Of a stretch of DNA of 53,432 nucleotides, positions 1 through 8,263 are shown in pieces. The translations under genes and the position numbers were made by a program. The notes under the pieces were generated by a model, which saw nothing but the letters and a program-made list of their open reading frames with translations, did not search any database and was not told where the DNA came from. The number at the start of each line of letters is the position of its first letter. Positions within the stretch are counted from its first letter, which is position 1. The stretch covers positions 1 to 53,432 of the forward strand of contig NZ_JAIMIA010000027.1 of assembly GCF_019966495.1 (NCBI RefSeq). Reading direction: 5' to 3'. The DNA comes from Tateyamaria pelophila (GTDB lineage: Bacteria; Pseudomonadota; Alphaproteobacteria; Rhodobacterales; Rhodobacteraceae).

Positions 1-40
1 ACATCACGCAATTTCCTGTCGATGATCAAACTGGCATCCG

Positions 41-745
41 TCAGGCTGTGGATCGAGTTTTATGAGTCCGCTGCCTAGTTTGATAAGTTTGCGGTCCGTA
101 TTGATCCGCCCCATCTCCAGCACCGTTGCTATAGCCGCCAACGCCGCCACTTCCGCCACCTCCGCCCGCACCTCCAACGATGTTGCTTGGATCTCCCATG
201 CCCGTCGACGTCACCGTCACCCATGAATCGAAAATTTCGAGCTGCGCTCCTGCGTGGTTTACAAGCGTGCCTGCACTGCCACCGTTTCCGCCATCACCTC
301 CATTGCTGGCATCTTCACCAGGTCCTCCGTTTTTCGAATTCCAAAATGGGCGACCATGCTCCCCAATCTCTCCGTTCGCCCCGTCCCCCCCCCCGTCCGC
401 ACCATCAGCACCCATCGCGTAGGCGCCGGTCAGAACCAACCTGGCGAGCGACGCGTCAGCACCTGCTTCCACGGTCAACAACGACGTTGCACCACCACCG
501 TCGATGGTGATGTCTGCCGTCCCATTGCCATCCACATCGCCCTCGATAACGACGGTTTCACCGCTTGCGATCACCAGCGGTCCGTTGTCTGGATCAAGCT
601 CGATCACGCTGCCTTCAGGCAGGTCGAACCCGATCTCATCGGGCCCTGCGTTGCCTTGCGCGATCTCCAGAGCCTCGCGCAAAGTCGTGGTCTCTGCCTC
701 GGGCGTCACCGTGTCCAGAACTGAATTCACCGTAATCATTGTCAT
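41..745 (-). CDS. Gly/Asp-rich parallel beta-helix type protein, probably truncated
   Basis: Encodes 234 aa with no signal peptide. Residues 1-90 resemble the opening of right-handed parallel beta-helix surface proteins (LREALEIAQ, then a D-E-I-x-F-D block and a V-I-E-G-D-V-D-G-N-G turn). Residues 105-215 are very rich in Gly, Asp and Asn, as in secreted adhesins. The last 20 residues (QYGPQTYQTRQRTHKTRSTA) abruptly lose this composition before a stop, so the gene may be frameshifted or truncated. It lies 95 bp downstream of the sulfotransferase on the same strand, at the edge of the polysaccharide locus. An extracellular matrix role is inference. No RTX nonapeptides of the strict GGxGxDxxx form are present. 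Confidence 0.6.
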   Translation of the reverse strand: MTMITVNSVLDTVTPEAETTTLREALEIAQGNAGPDEIGFDLPEGSVIELDPDNGPLVIASGETVVIEGDVDGNGTADITIDGGGATSLLTVEAGADASLARLVLTGAYAMGADGADGGGDGANGEIGEHGRPFWNSKNGGPGEDASNGGDGGNGGSAGTLVNHAGAQLEIFDSWVTVTSTGMGDPSNIVGGAGGGGGSGGVGGYSNGAGDGADQYGPQTYQTRQRTHKTRSTA

Positions 746-840
746 GGTATCCTCCTCTCCAGCCAGACCTCTCCCGTGGCTTGCCGCAGGTGCCGCGCCA
801 TGCCTGAAAGGTCGCTCCTCAACTCATCCAATGCGCCCCG

Positions 841-1713
841 TCAATTCGGCAGGGTGCGATCCTCCGCTCCGGCAGTTCCGGTCTTTCCAGTGATCCGGAA
901 GGCCTGTGTTTTGCCATCGCGACGCCAGAAATCCAGCGCCCCGAGACGATCGAAAATCTCAGGTGGCAGGCAGGTCTTGCGGGGCCGGAACCGGACTGGG
1001 CCGGACACCTTGTGCAAGCCCGGCGTATCGACCGCTCTATCGAACACCTCGGCTTCATATTCCACATGGCTGAAATCATGCTCAAAGGCCGGTTCACCCA
1101 GAAATTCGTAGATCAGGCCGATTGCCTGTTCGGGGCGTTGGCAGAGTATATCGTATTCCAGAAGCAGAATCCTGTCGGCAAAATGCCCGTAATAAGTTTC
1201 GCGCAGCGCGTTCAGCGGAAAGCCGATCAACCGGTCGCCGCGCAGCATGGCCTCGGCGCGATCGAATACTGTCGCTCGGTCCGCGGACGATCCGAAAATG
1301 CGCGGCACGTTCAGAGGGTTTTCGCGATGCAACCGTTCAAGCGAGTCCATGACCCAAGCCGGGTTACGTACACAGCAGATGATCTTTGCCTCAGGAAACA
1401 AGTCCGCAATCAGCGGCAGGTGGGCACACCAGAGACGGTTGGTGTCAAACAGTATCTCGGCATCCGGAAATTCGTCGTAAAAGCCGGTGACGATACTGCG
1501 CAAAATGCGGCGCTTTTGCGCATCGTTGCGAAAGACAGAGAACTCGTTGTCCGGTCCCATCGCACGCAAGGCACCCATGATAACGCCACCGACAGGTCCG
1601 CTCATCGAAGCGAAACAGCGTGGATTCTGCCGCAGGATCCCTCCCAACATCGTGCTGCCGGATCTGGGCAGTCCAGATATGAAGTGGATAGGTCTCCTGC
1701 GCGATTGATCCAT
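841..1713 (-). CDS. Sulfotransferase family protein (PAPS-dependent)
   Basis: 290 aa. The N-terminal SGLPRSGSTML (residues 13-23) is the P-loop that binds the 5'-phosphosulfate of PAPS, and CVRNP (114-118) followed by a helix matches the 3'-phosphate-binding motif. These are hallmarks of the Sulfotransfer_3 type family. Its position at the end of the exopolysaccharide locus suggests it sulfates a glycan or a cell-surface component, but the acceptor cannot be read from sequence. It is transcribed away from the glycosyltransferases with about 220 bp of non-coding DNA (1714-1935) upstream, in which I see no recognisable element. A protein-tyrosine or lipid acceptor remains possible. Confidence 0.85.
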   Translation of the reverse strand: MDQSRRRPIHFISGLPRSGSTMLGGILRQNPRCFASMSGPVGGVIMGALRAMGPDNEFSVFRNDAQKRRILRSIVTGFYDEFPDAEILFDTNRLWCAHLPLIADLFPEAKIICCVRNPAWVMDSLERLHRENPLNVPRIFGSSADRATVFDRAEAMLRGDRLIGFPLNALRETYYGHFADRILLLEYDILCQRPEQAIGLIYEFLGEPAFEHDFSHVEYEAEVFDRAVDTPGLHKVSGPVRFRPRKTCLPPEIFDRLGALDFWRRDGKTQAFRITGKTGTAGAEDRTLPN

Positions 1714-1935
1714 AACCCAAGGAAAAAACGGTATGCTGTTTGGCTGATGCGCTTATTCTAGACAAAATCGCTCTTTTTGGCGTTGATAAATGTCAATCTG
1801 CCGTTCTGCGCGGTGCAAACCCAATGTCGGGTTCCCCGATTTTTGATGGAGGTAACGGCCAGACACGCTCCGCAAGGCGGTTACTTTTTTCGCAATCTAA
1901 GCGCGACGGGATGCGCCTTTCAGGCTCAGTCGCTA

Positions 1936-2311
1936 TCATGTTGCCTGCTGTCTACTGGCCATAGTCATTATGGTGGTGCGTTCGACCTCAGCGACTTGAG
2001 AGGCTTCAAGTTCATCCCAAGGCAGGTTCGGATCACGCGTCGTAGACGGCAATTTGATTTGGCCGAAGCTCCAGTTTCCAGGCGTCACTTGGGTGCCAAG
2101 GATGGCGGAAATCCCGTCAAGCCACACGGCCCTCAAAGGCATTGCGACAAAAGGCGAACCCGCTGCCGCCTTGCTTTGTTATTTCGGTTTGAAGCTGTTG
2201 GGCGGTCTCGACTGCGCGCGCATCGGCTTGAACTGTTGTCCTGAAGGATGTGTCGATTTCTTTTACATCCCGCAACCAAGGTGCTTCCAGCACCTGTTTG
2301 ACTGTTGCCAT
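1936..2311 (-). pseudogene. Small unknown protein, split by a one-base frameshift
   Basis: Reading starts at ATG 2311 (MATVKQVLEAPW) and runs to about 2155, where the frame changes. If one T of the TTTT run near 2153-2156 is ignored, the reading continues as FVAMPLRAVWLDGISAILG to a stop at 1936, giving about 124 aa. Without that correction the first part ends at 2117. Both halves look like real protein, so this is either a recent frameshift or a homopolymer sequencing error. The start lies 4 bp after the stop of the preceding small ORF, consistent with coupling. I do not recognise the family. Confidence 0.45.
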
Positions 2312-2315
2312 CTGC

Positions 2316-2597
2316 TTATGCCTCAATTTCCCTTTTTGCCCCCTCAAGGATGACGGCGATCCTGCGCGCCATTTCGAGGTCCGAAACGTCTGACGGGTTG
2401 ATTTCGACTGAGGATATGCTGCCGTTACTGGACTGGTGGTCTTTATTGTCCGCCAGACCCAAATCGCGGGCGATAATACTGGCGTTCAGCAGCCCCGCCG
2501 ATGTGGCCGACCCGAAGGAACAGGTGATCGTCTGTGGGGCGCAGTGGCGTGATGGGATACGGAAGCGTGCTGCTTCGCGACCAGGCGCCTTTGCCAC
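2316..2597 (-). CDS. Hypothetical small protein at the end of the glycosyltransferase operon
   Basis: An open frame on the minus strand of about 93 aa if the GTG at 2597 is used. The C-terminal two thirds (LLNASIIARDLGLADNK onward, ending in EGAKREIEA) has a protein-like composition, while the first 25 residues are less convincing, so the start is uncertain. An out-of-frame ATG at 2601 also exists, and a second frameshift cannot be excluded. It follows the GT4 gene by about 60 bp and precedes the frameshifted ORF by 4 bp. Family not recognised; no membrane segment or signal peptide is visible. Confidence 0.35.
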   Translation of the reverse strand: MAKAPGREAARFRIPSRHCAPQTITCSFGSATSAGLLNASIIARDLGLADNKDHQSSNGSISSVEINPSDVSDLEMARRIAVILEGAKREIEA

Positions 2598-2655
2598 ACA
2601 TACTGAGTGACACCTCTGATACGATTCAGTCCGGGGGCTGAGACGCCCTTCGTGC

Positions 2656-3690
2656 TCATGTTTTAACTGACAGCCCAGTGCGCGGTTCAATCCCCTGAAC
2701 TCCAGTGACCGTGTCCAGAAACCGTGCCCATCCTGTAACAAAGCTGTTTTGCAATTGGTGTTCAAGGTCGCTGTTTGCGCTTTGAGGTTTTGTCACATCC
2801 GTCGCAAGAACGTCTTCCATTGCTTTGGTCAAGGCACTGACGGAGGCGGTGTCCAATGGCTGTCCTCCGTATTCCATGTGGTCCCTCAACCCGTCGACAC
2901 TGGCGCATAACGCAGTTCTGCCTGCGACCAATGCTTCAATGGCGACAAGGCCATAGGCTTCCCAGCGTGACGGTATGATCACGACGTCCACCGCTTCATA
3001 AGCCTGCACGGGATTTGTCGCGAACCCGTCAAAGTGGATACGCGGGTCATCAGCGGCCAGACTGGCAAGATATTCATACTCTTCACCTTCTCCGAAGATG
3101 CGCAGTTGAACACTGGGGTCAGAGATCGCCCGAAAGGCTTTGATCAAGGTATCGAACCCTTTTTGCCGGTCAAGGCGACCAATGGCACCAAAAACCCGTG
3201 GTCGATTGCTGACTGGTTGCGCATTCTGAAAGGCAGACAGGTCAACGCAAGAGCGTATGACCGACAATTTGGCCGCGTCGCAGAGCTTTTCCCGCCTGAT
3301 CCATTCGGCTTGTCCATCACTGACCGCGACGACGGCGTCGAAGATTGCAAATGTTGTTTTGAGCAGCGCATGAAACCGCGTCTTGTTCGGGACATTATGC
3401 GCCACAAAACCTGCTGTGTAGCTGTGTTCCACATGTGCCAGCTTCGCGCCGCTATTCGCCAGTTTGAGGGCGAGGAACATTGGCAGACTGCGCCAGCTCA
3501 CCGCCAGATGAGAAACGATGACATCGCAATCATAGTGACGCCCGCTCACCCGACCGCGCTGCACCTGAACGAACTGATGGTCGGCGATTTCAGCCATGTC
3601 AGGTGAGGTTTTGATATGTTCCAGCACCCGCATGACGCCACCCGCAGTGGTATCATCAATCAGATGAACGATCCGCGGGCGATTATGCAT
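2656..3690 (-). CDS. GT4-family glycosyltransferase
   Basis: 344 aa from ATG 3690, chosen because it overlaps the upstream stop by 8 bp (ATGCATAA), a typical coupling arrangement. The fold is GT-B: an N-terminal Rossmann half opening with RIVHLIDDTTAGGVMRVL (a Gly-rich acceptor loop), and a C-terminal GT4 half with GAIGRLDRQKGFD (169-180) and the EX7E motif EAYGLVAIE (E244, E252). It is cytoplasmic and expected to add a sugar with retention of configuration to the lipid-linked repeat unit. It is the fourth gene of the flippase-GT2-GT2-GT4 operon. Donor and acceptor specificity are unknown. Confidence 0.88.
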   Translation of the reverse strand: MHNRPRIVHLIDDTTAGGVMRVLEHIKTSPDMAEIADHQFVQVQRGRVSGRHYDCDVIVSHLAVSWRSLPMFLALKLANSGAKLAHVEHSYTAGFVAHNVPNKTRFHALLKTTFAIFDAVVAVSDGQAEWIRREKLCDAAKLSVIRSCVDLSAFQNAQPVSNRPRVFGAIGRLDRQKGFDTLIKAFRAISDPSVQLRIFGEGEEYEYLASLAADDPRIHFDGFATNPVQAYEAVDVVIIPSRWEAYGLVAIEALVAGRTALCASVDGLRDHMEYGGQPLDTASVSALTKAMEDVLATDVTKPQSANSDLEHQLQNSFVTGWARFLDTVTGVQGIEPRTGLSVKT

Positions 3691-4666
3691 GTTCCTGACC
3701 CACCGATGATGTGACCAGGTCCAGCGCAAGGCCGCCACCTGCTTTGAGAAACAGGGCCGCCAAGACCGTTACGGCGCTTTTCACAGGCTCTTCAAAGGCC
3801 GGTCGCAGCGATTGTCCAAAGGCAGATTTTATCAAGAGCAACGCACGATCTGCATCGCGGTCACTGATGGCGCGGCGCGCAAGATAGCGCAGCTGATAGG
3901 CGCGTGCGGCGTTGGCGTGTTTTGCAAACAGGTTCGGTGCAAGTGGCGTCAATTTGTCGATCATTTGTTGCCACGTTGCGAATTGCCGGTCCGTATTCGT
4001 CGAAAGCGCACCTTTTGCGATGCGGTACCGTGTCAGCAAACCTGGCACGCCTTCGAACGTCCAATCCGTCGTTAAGGCGATACGTAACCAGCATTCGATG
4101 TCTTCTGATTGACGCAGCGTTTCGTCAAAATACCAATCGCGTTCGGTCTCAGACTTTGGTCGAAATGCAATTGCTTCAAACACAGCGCGACGGATAACCG
4201 GGGCTGACCCGTTGCCGACGGGATTACGTTTGAGAATATGTGCAGGCGAGATGCTTTTCAGACGGGGCTTTTGCGCTGTTCCCAGCAGGTTGCCGTGATC
4301 GTCGATCAGAGCCGATCCGGAATAGCTGACCCCGACGCTGGGATTTTGCTTCAGGTGGCGCACATGAACGCCGAGTTTCTCTGGTTCCCACAAGTCATCT
4401 GCATCACAAAACCCCACATAGTGCCCGGTTGCTGCGGCGATCCCGGTATTGCGTGCACCGGCCAATCCGCGATTGCGTTGATGCACGACGCGCACGCGCG
4501 GATCGCTTTGATAGGCCGCAGCAATATCGACGGTGCTGTCGGTTGAGCCATCGTTGACGATGATGATCTCGAAATCTGAAAAGGTCTGTTGCAACAATGC
4601 GTCCAGTGTTTCTGGAAGTGACTTTTCGACATTGTAGGCGGGGACGATGATTGAGGCGACAGTCAT
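3683..4666 (-). CDS. GT2-family glycosyltransferase
   Basis: 327 aa from ATG 4666, preceded by AAGGAG at a good distance; longer in-frame extensions run into the upstream gene. A GT-A fold is shown by SIIVPAYNVEKSL at the N-terminus, NDGSTDST (38-45, nucleotide binding) and CDADD (87-91, the DXD-type metal site). The C-terminal half contains a helical region with RYLARRAISDRDADRALLL that also occurs in the next upstream GT2, suggesting the two arose by duplication. Predicted to be an inverting transferase building the repeat unit on the cytoplasmic face. Overlaps the GT4 gene by 8 bp. Confidence 0.9.
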   Translation of the reverse strand: MTVASIIVPAYNVEKSLPETLDALLQQTFSDFEIIIVNDGSTDSTVDIAAAYQSDPRVRVVHQRNRGLAGARNTGIAAATGHYVGFCDADDLWEPEKLGVHVRHLKQNPSVGVSYSGSALIDDHGNLLGTAQKPRLKSISPAHILKRNPVGNGSAPVIRRAVFEAIAFRPKSETERDWYFDETLRQSEDIECWLRIALTTDWTFEGVPGLLTRYRIAKGALSTNTDRQFATWQQMIDKLTPLAPNLFAKHANAARAYQLRYLARRAISDRDADRALLLIKSAFGQSLRPAFEEPVKSAVTVLAALFLKAGGGLALDLVTSSVGQEHA

Positions 4667-4682
4667 GACGCAACTCCTTGAA

Positions 4683-5606
4683 TTAGCGTGAAAACAGAAT
4701 TTGGCGCGTGCGGCGGGGCAGCACGAGTGCGGCAACGGCGCCGCAAAGCGTAAGCGCGCCGCGGCGCGGGGATCTGAAAAACCCTACGGGACTTTCGACG
4801 AGGCCGCGCATTGCGAATTTGAGCGCGTCGGTTCGGTCGACCCCGACACGCAAGGCGCGGCGTGCAAGGTAGCGCATGTGGATGGCCTGATCTGCTCCGG
4901 ACGGGATAAACCCAAACGCCTTCGCTGTGCGCAAAGCCGCGTTGCGCCCTTGCATCATGGCGGTCAGATCTGCGGACAATCCGTGTGGATTGGCGCGATA
5001 ATAGGTGAGCGTCTGATCGACACCGATAATGCAGGCCCCCAATCCGATCAAGCGGATCAGCCATTCCAGGTCTTCGTTGTGCACAATGTCGGAATTGAAG
5101 CCGCTTGACACAATGAACTGATCTTTTCGAATGGACAAATTGGACATCGTTCCCACCGGGTTTTCGCCCAGCAGATCTGCAATGGTCAGGGCACCGGACG
5201 GCACGTTGGAAAACGTTTGAACGTCGCTGGGCGAATGTTGGAAAAACCCGATTTTCGAGAAGACGGCATCGCAGGTTTCGGTTTCAAAAACGCGTTTCAA
5301 TTCGGCCAGTTTGGTTGGAGCCCACAGATCGTCCGCGTCGCAAAACGCAATGATGTCACCCTGTGCAAAACAGATTGCGCCGAGGTTTCGAGCGTCACTT
5401 GGGCCTTTGCCCGTGTTGCGCACAAGGCGCACGCGCGGATCATGGGACTGCGCCTGCGTGATCAGGTCACGCGTTTTGTCGCTTGAGCCATCATCGACGC
5501 AGATAACCTCGAAATCAGCCAGAGTTTGGACGCAAATGCTGTGCAGGGTTTCTGTGATTGTTGCTTCTGCGTTGAAGCAGGGAATGACGACGGAAAACTG
5601 TGTCAT
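4683..5606 (-). CDS. GT2-family glycosyltransferase
   Basis: 307 aa. FSVVIPCFNAEATI at the N-terminus, VDDGSSDKT (37-45) and FCDADDLW (88-95) define a GT-A GT2 enzyme. The ATG at 5606 has AGGAGG upstream. It starts 3 bp after the stop of the flippase gene and ends 16 bp before the next GT2, so it belongs to one tight operon. Its closing part (HMRYLARRALRVGVDRTDAL) parallels the following gene, consistent with paralogy. Sugar specificity cannot be told. Confidence 0.9.
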   Translation of the reverse strand: MTQFSVVIPCFNAEATITETLHSICVQTLADFEVICVDDGSSDKTRDLITQAQSHDPRVRLVRNTGKGPSDARNLGAICFAQGDIIAFCDADDLWAPTKLAELKRVFETETCDAVFSKIGFFQHSPSDVQTFSNVPSGALTIADLLGENPVGTMSNLSIRKDQFIVSSGFNSDIVHNEDLEWLIRLIGLGACIIGVDQTLTYYRANPHGLSADLTAMMQGRNAALRTAKAFGFIPSGADQAIHMRYLARRALRVGVDRTDALKFAMRGLVESPVGFFRSPRRGALTLCGAVAALVLPRRTRQILFSR

Positions 5607-5609
5607 GGT

Positions 5610-6848
5610 TCAAACCTCCTGAATGCGTGCTGTGAAGAATGCTGTGCGCAACCCTGGCCAAGCGGCTGCAACGAGGATCACGGTCGTCACGCAGGCATAC
5701 CCAGTAGCGACAGCGGTGAGGCCGAAGGGGGAAAGTAAGACGGTGTTCAGTACCGTCGCCACAGCCAAGGCAAATGTGACCATAAGTTCAGTTTCCGGCC
5801 GGTTGTTCGTCCGCAACCAACCTGCTGTCGCCGTCCAGATTGTCGTCGGGATCGCTACAAGGCACAGAATGGAAACGATACCGGAAATGTGGGACCAGTC
5901 CGGCCCAAGTAGGATCGGGACATAAATCGGTGCTGCAATCGCCTGAAGCAATACGACCGGGCTGATCAGGCAAAGCGCGATACTGATGCTGCTGCGCAAT
6001 GCGGCAGACTGGTCGGATGTCTGGTTCAGGGTTGGGAAAAGAACGGTCGCAAACGCCATCGTAAAGGCATTTGACAAGCTGAGGCCTGCGTTGAATGCCA
6101 TGAAATAGAGACCCAGCGCTTCGCCGCCCAAGGTCAATCCAACCACGATCTTGTCAGCCTGCAATCGGATCGCCTTGACCACCTCGATGCCCAGAACGGC
6201 ACGACCATAGACAAAAAATGGACGCAGCGGGGCGAAGCCTGCCGATACATCGCGTTTCCAGGGATGCAATCGACGCACTGCGATCAACCAGATCGGAGCC
6301 GATAACAAACGCGGCAGCAACAACGCAATCGCTGACGGCCAGACAAACACAATAGCGGCCGCCAAGAGATTGGCGCTGACCACTTGAGTGCCCGCGATTG
6401 CGGCCGTCTGTTTCATCTTGCCCGCGCGCATCGCCAGTGCCACCTGCACGAGGCCTGCTGGCATAAAGAGGAATTCGGTTCCGAGTATGAGAACGAGCAA
6501 GGCGAGCGTCGTGCTGCTTCCCAAGCCGAACAAAAGACCGGCGACGGCGGCTTGCACACAGAAAAGAGAGACACACCAGACCCAGAAAATGCGGGACGCT
6601 GTGGCGCAAGTAGCTTCAAGCTCGCGGTCTTTGGCCGCAATGATGCGCTGCACCACCCCGTTTTCGGTGAGGGACTTGAGGATATCTGCGGCAGCCATCG
6701 CTCCTGCAGCGATGCCAACCTCAGTCAGGTCAAGCGTCCGCGCCACGATGATCACAACCAGTAGCCGCGATGCCTTGGAGGCGACTTCGGAAGCCCCATA
6801 GGACAGCAAGTTGGTCGCGAAGGTTCGAATGTTCGGTGCTGTGCTCAT
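5610..6848 (-). CDS. Wzx-like polysaccharide flippase (MOP superfamily)
   Basis: 412 aa from ATG 6848 (MSTAPNIRTF); upstream in-frame sequence covers the promoter region and is unlikely to be translated. The protein is almost entirely hydrophobic with about 12-14 membrane segments and begins NLLSYGASEVASKASRLLVVIIVARTL, the usual opening of polysaccharide-biosynthesis MOP transporters. Expected role: flipping the undecaprenyl-diphosphate-linked repeat unit across the inner membrane. It is the first gene of the operon continuing through three glycosyltransferases. The palindrome at 6948-6967 lies 99 bp upstream and is shared with the divergent export gene. Confidence 0.85.
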   Translation of the reverse strand: MSTAPNIRTFATNLLSYGASEVASKASRLLVVIIVARTLDLTEVGIAAGAMAAADILKSLTENGVVQRIIAAKDRELEATCATASRIFWVWCVSLFCVQAAVAGLLFGLGSSTTLALLVLILGTEFLFMPAGLVQVALAMRAGKMKQTAAIAGTQVVSANLLAAAIVFVWPSAIALLLPRLLSAPIWLIAVRRLHPWKRDVSAGFAPLRPFFVYGRAVLGIEVVKAIRLQADKIVVGLTLGGEALGLYFMAFNAGLSLSNAFTMAFATVLFPTLNQTSDQSAALRSSISIALCLISPVVLLQAIAAPIYVPILLGPDWSHISGIVSILCLVAIPTTIWTATAGWLRTNNRPETELMVTFALAVATVLNTVLLSPFGLTAVATGYACVTTVILVAAAWPGLRTAFFTARIQEV

Positions 6849-6947
6849 ATCTTTATGCTCATGCAGTGGCGTTGAGAGACAGATACAGCGCCTTTGTTGT
6901 GCTGTCGCGGGCACCTCCGGGCAGCAAATGGGTGCATTTGGGCCATA

Positions 6948-6967
6948 CCCTATCCCATCGGATAGGG
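6948..6967. promoter_or_regulatory. Inverted-repeat operator, site A of the polysaccharide locus
   Basis: CCCTATCC (6948-6955), spacer CATC, GGATAGGG (6960-6967): a perfect 8-bp inverted repeat. It sits between the divergent flippase operon (99 bp to its ATG) and the export lipoprotein gene (81 bp to its ATG). Near-identical palindromes occur at 11392-11419 and 13789-13806. Inferred binding site for the response regulator encoded at 13174-13788. Confidence 0.7.
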
Positions 6968-7048
6968 GTGGTGGCATAGTTCCCATAGACCGTTTGCGTG
7001 TGATCTCTTAAAACGGTCATATAAAAATAGACGAGGCAGCAGCAGAGT

Positions 7049-8254
7049 ATGAGCACCACCAGAAGCGCATTTGCGATGCTGCTGCTATGCACGGCATGCA
7101 GCGCATATGACACACCCGACAATATTGAAGCGGTTGCGGAAGGCACTGCGTATCAAGCGCAATGGCGCCAACCCGATGTGTCCCGCGCGAATGCCGAATA
7201 CCTGCGTTCGGCTGAATTGAATGCGCAACAATGCCTTCCCTTGGGTGGCTATGACGGCAAGGGCAAAGGCTCTGCGATCGCCGCATCCGCACTTGCGGGC
7301 GAACGTCTGACACGCAACGATCTGGTGGATGTGCGCGTCGGTGAGGATGAGACGTTTAACGGCGATTATGTCATTTCGCGTGACGGACAGCTCAAACTGC
7401 CATTCCTGACGCCGATCCGGGCACAGGGGCGCAGCACGTCACAGATCGAAGCAGACATCGTCAGTCAACTTCTGGACAATGGCTTCTACTCCGACGCGCC
7501 GCGTGTCTCTGTACGCGCGGCAGATTTCGCATCGGTCACGGTGGGCGTGTCGGGCGCTGTGTTCGAGCCGCGGGCGGTTGAGATTGGTGGCGTTCCGGGC
7601 GATCAGCTTGACGCACGTCGCCAAGCGGCTTTGGGCGCATCGACAGAAGCGCGCAACCTGTCCGCTGCTCTGCGGGCCGCTGGTGGTGTGCGACCGGATG
7701 CGGATATCTCGGCGGTGCAGGTGCGACGCGGGGGACTGGTTTACCGGCTCGATATGCGCGGCGTTTTCGAAGGACAGAATGCGGTCGACATCATGCTGCT
7801 GACCGATGATGAAGTTTTTGTATCCAGTCGCCAGTGTTTCCAGGATGATCTGATGCGCCCCAGTCCGATCAGCCCCCCGGGTGTCAGCCTGTATCTGTCA
7901 AACCTGACACAACCCGCATCAAACAATGCTTCATCTGCCATTGGTCAAACGGTGCGCGAAGTGCCCTACGGCACACGCTATATGCAGGCGGTTGTGGATG
8001 CCAACTGTGTCGGTGGTCCGCGCAGTACAAGTGCGGATCGTTCGGCTGTTTTATTCACCCGGAACCCGGTCACCGGCGTCTCCGCGGTGATAGAGCGCGA
8101 CATCGAAGATCTTTTGCGGCGGGCTGATCGGGATGACTATGACCCCTACCTTTTGCCCGGCGACGCGTTGGCCTGCTACGACAGCACCGTCACCAATGTT
8201 GCGGAAATCGCGCGGGTGTTGGGCATCATCAGTATCGCGGCCCTCATCCGGTAA
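7049..8254 (+). CDS. Polysaccharide export outer-membrane lipoprotein (Wza/OMA family)
   Basis: 401 aa. The N-terminus has a short hydrophobic stretch ending LLLCTACS, giving a plausible lipoprotein cysteine at residue 17 (the -3 position is Cys, which is unusual). Residues about 85-165 form the poly-export domain (LTRNDLVDVRVGEDETFNGDYVISRDGQLKLP, then FYSDAPRVSVR), followed by an SLBB-like segment with VTVGVSGAVFEPRAVEIGG. A hydrophobic C-terminus (VLGIISIAALIR) may be the outer-membrane segment. Expected to form the secretion channel. Transcribed divergently from the flippase across site A, and convergent with the hybrid kinase with only 9 bp between the stops. Confidence 0.85.
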   Translation: MSTTRSAFAMLLLCTACSAYDTPDNIEAVAEGTAYQAQWRQPDVSRANAEYLRSAELNAQQCLPLGGYDGKGKGSAIAASALAGERLTRNDLVDVRVGEDETFNGDYVISRDGQLKLPFLTPIRAQGRSTSQIEADIVSQLLDNGFYSDAPRVSVRAADFASVTVGVSGAVFEPRAVEIGGVPGDQLDARRQAALGASTEARNLSAALRAAGGVRPDADISAVQVRRGGLVYRLDMRGVFEGQNAVDIMLLTDDEVFVSSRQCFQDDLMRPSPISPPGVSLYLSNLTQPASNNASSAIGQTVREVPYGTRYMQAVVDANCVGGPRSTSADRSAVLFTRNPVTGVSAVIERDIEDLLRRADRDDYDPYLLPGDALACYDSTVTNVAEIARVLGIISIAALIR

Positions 8255-8263
8255 TCAAACACG

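Noticed and set aside
1685-1691. GGATAGG half-site of the polysaccharide operator; other copies at 20792-20798, 29131-29137 and 49902-49908
   Set aside because: All but the rpoH-upstream copy lie inside coding sequence, and none has a matching second half, so they are expected by chance.
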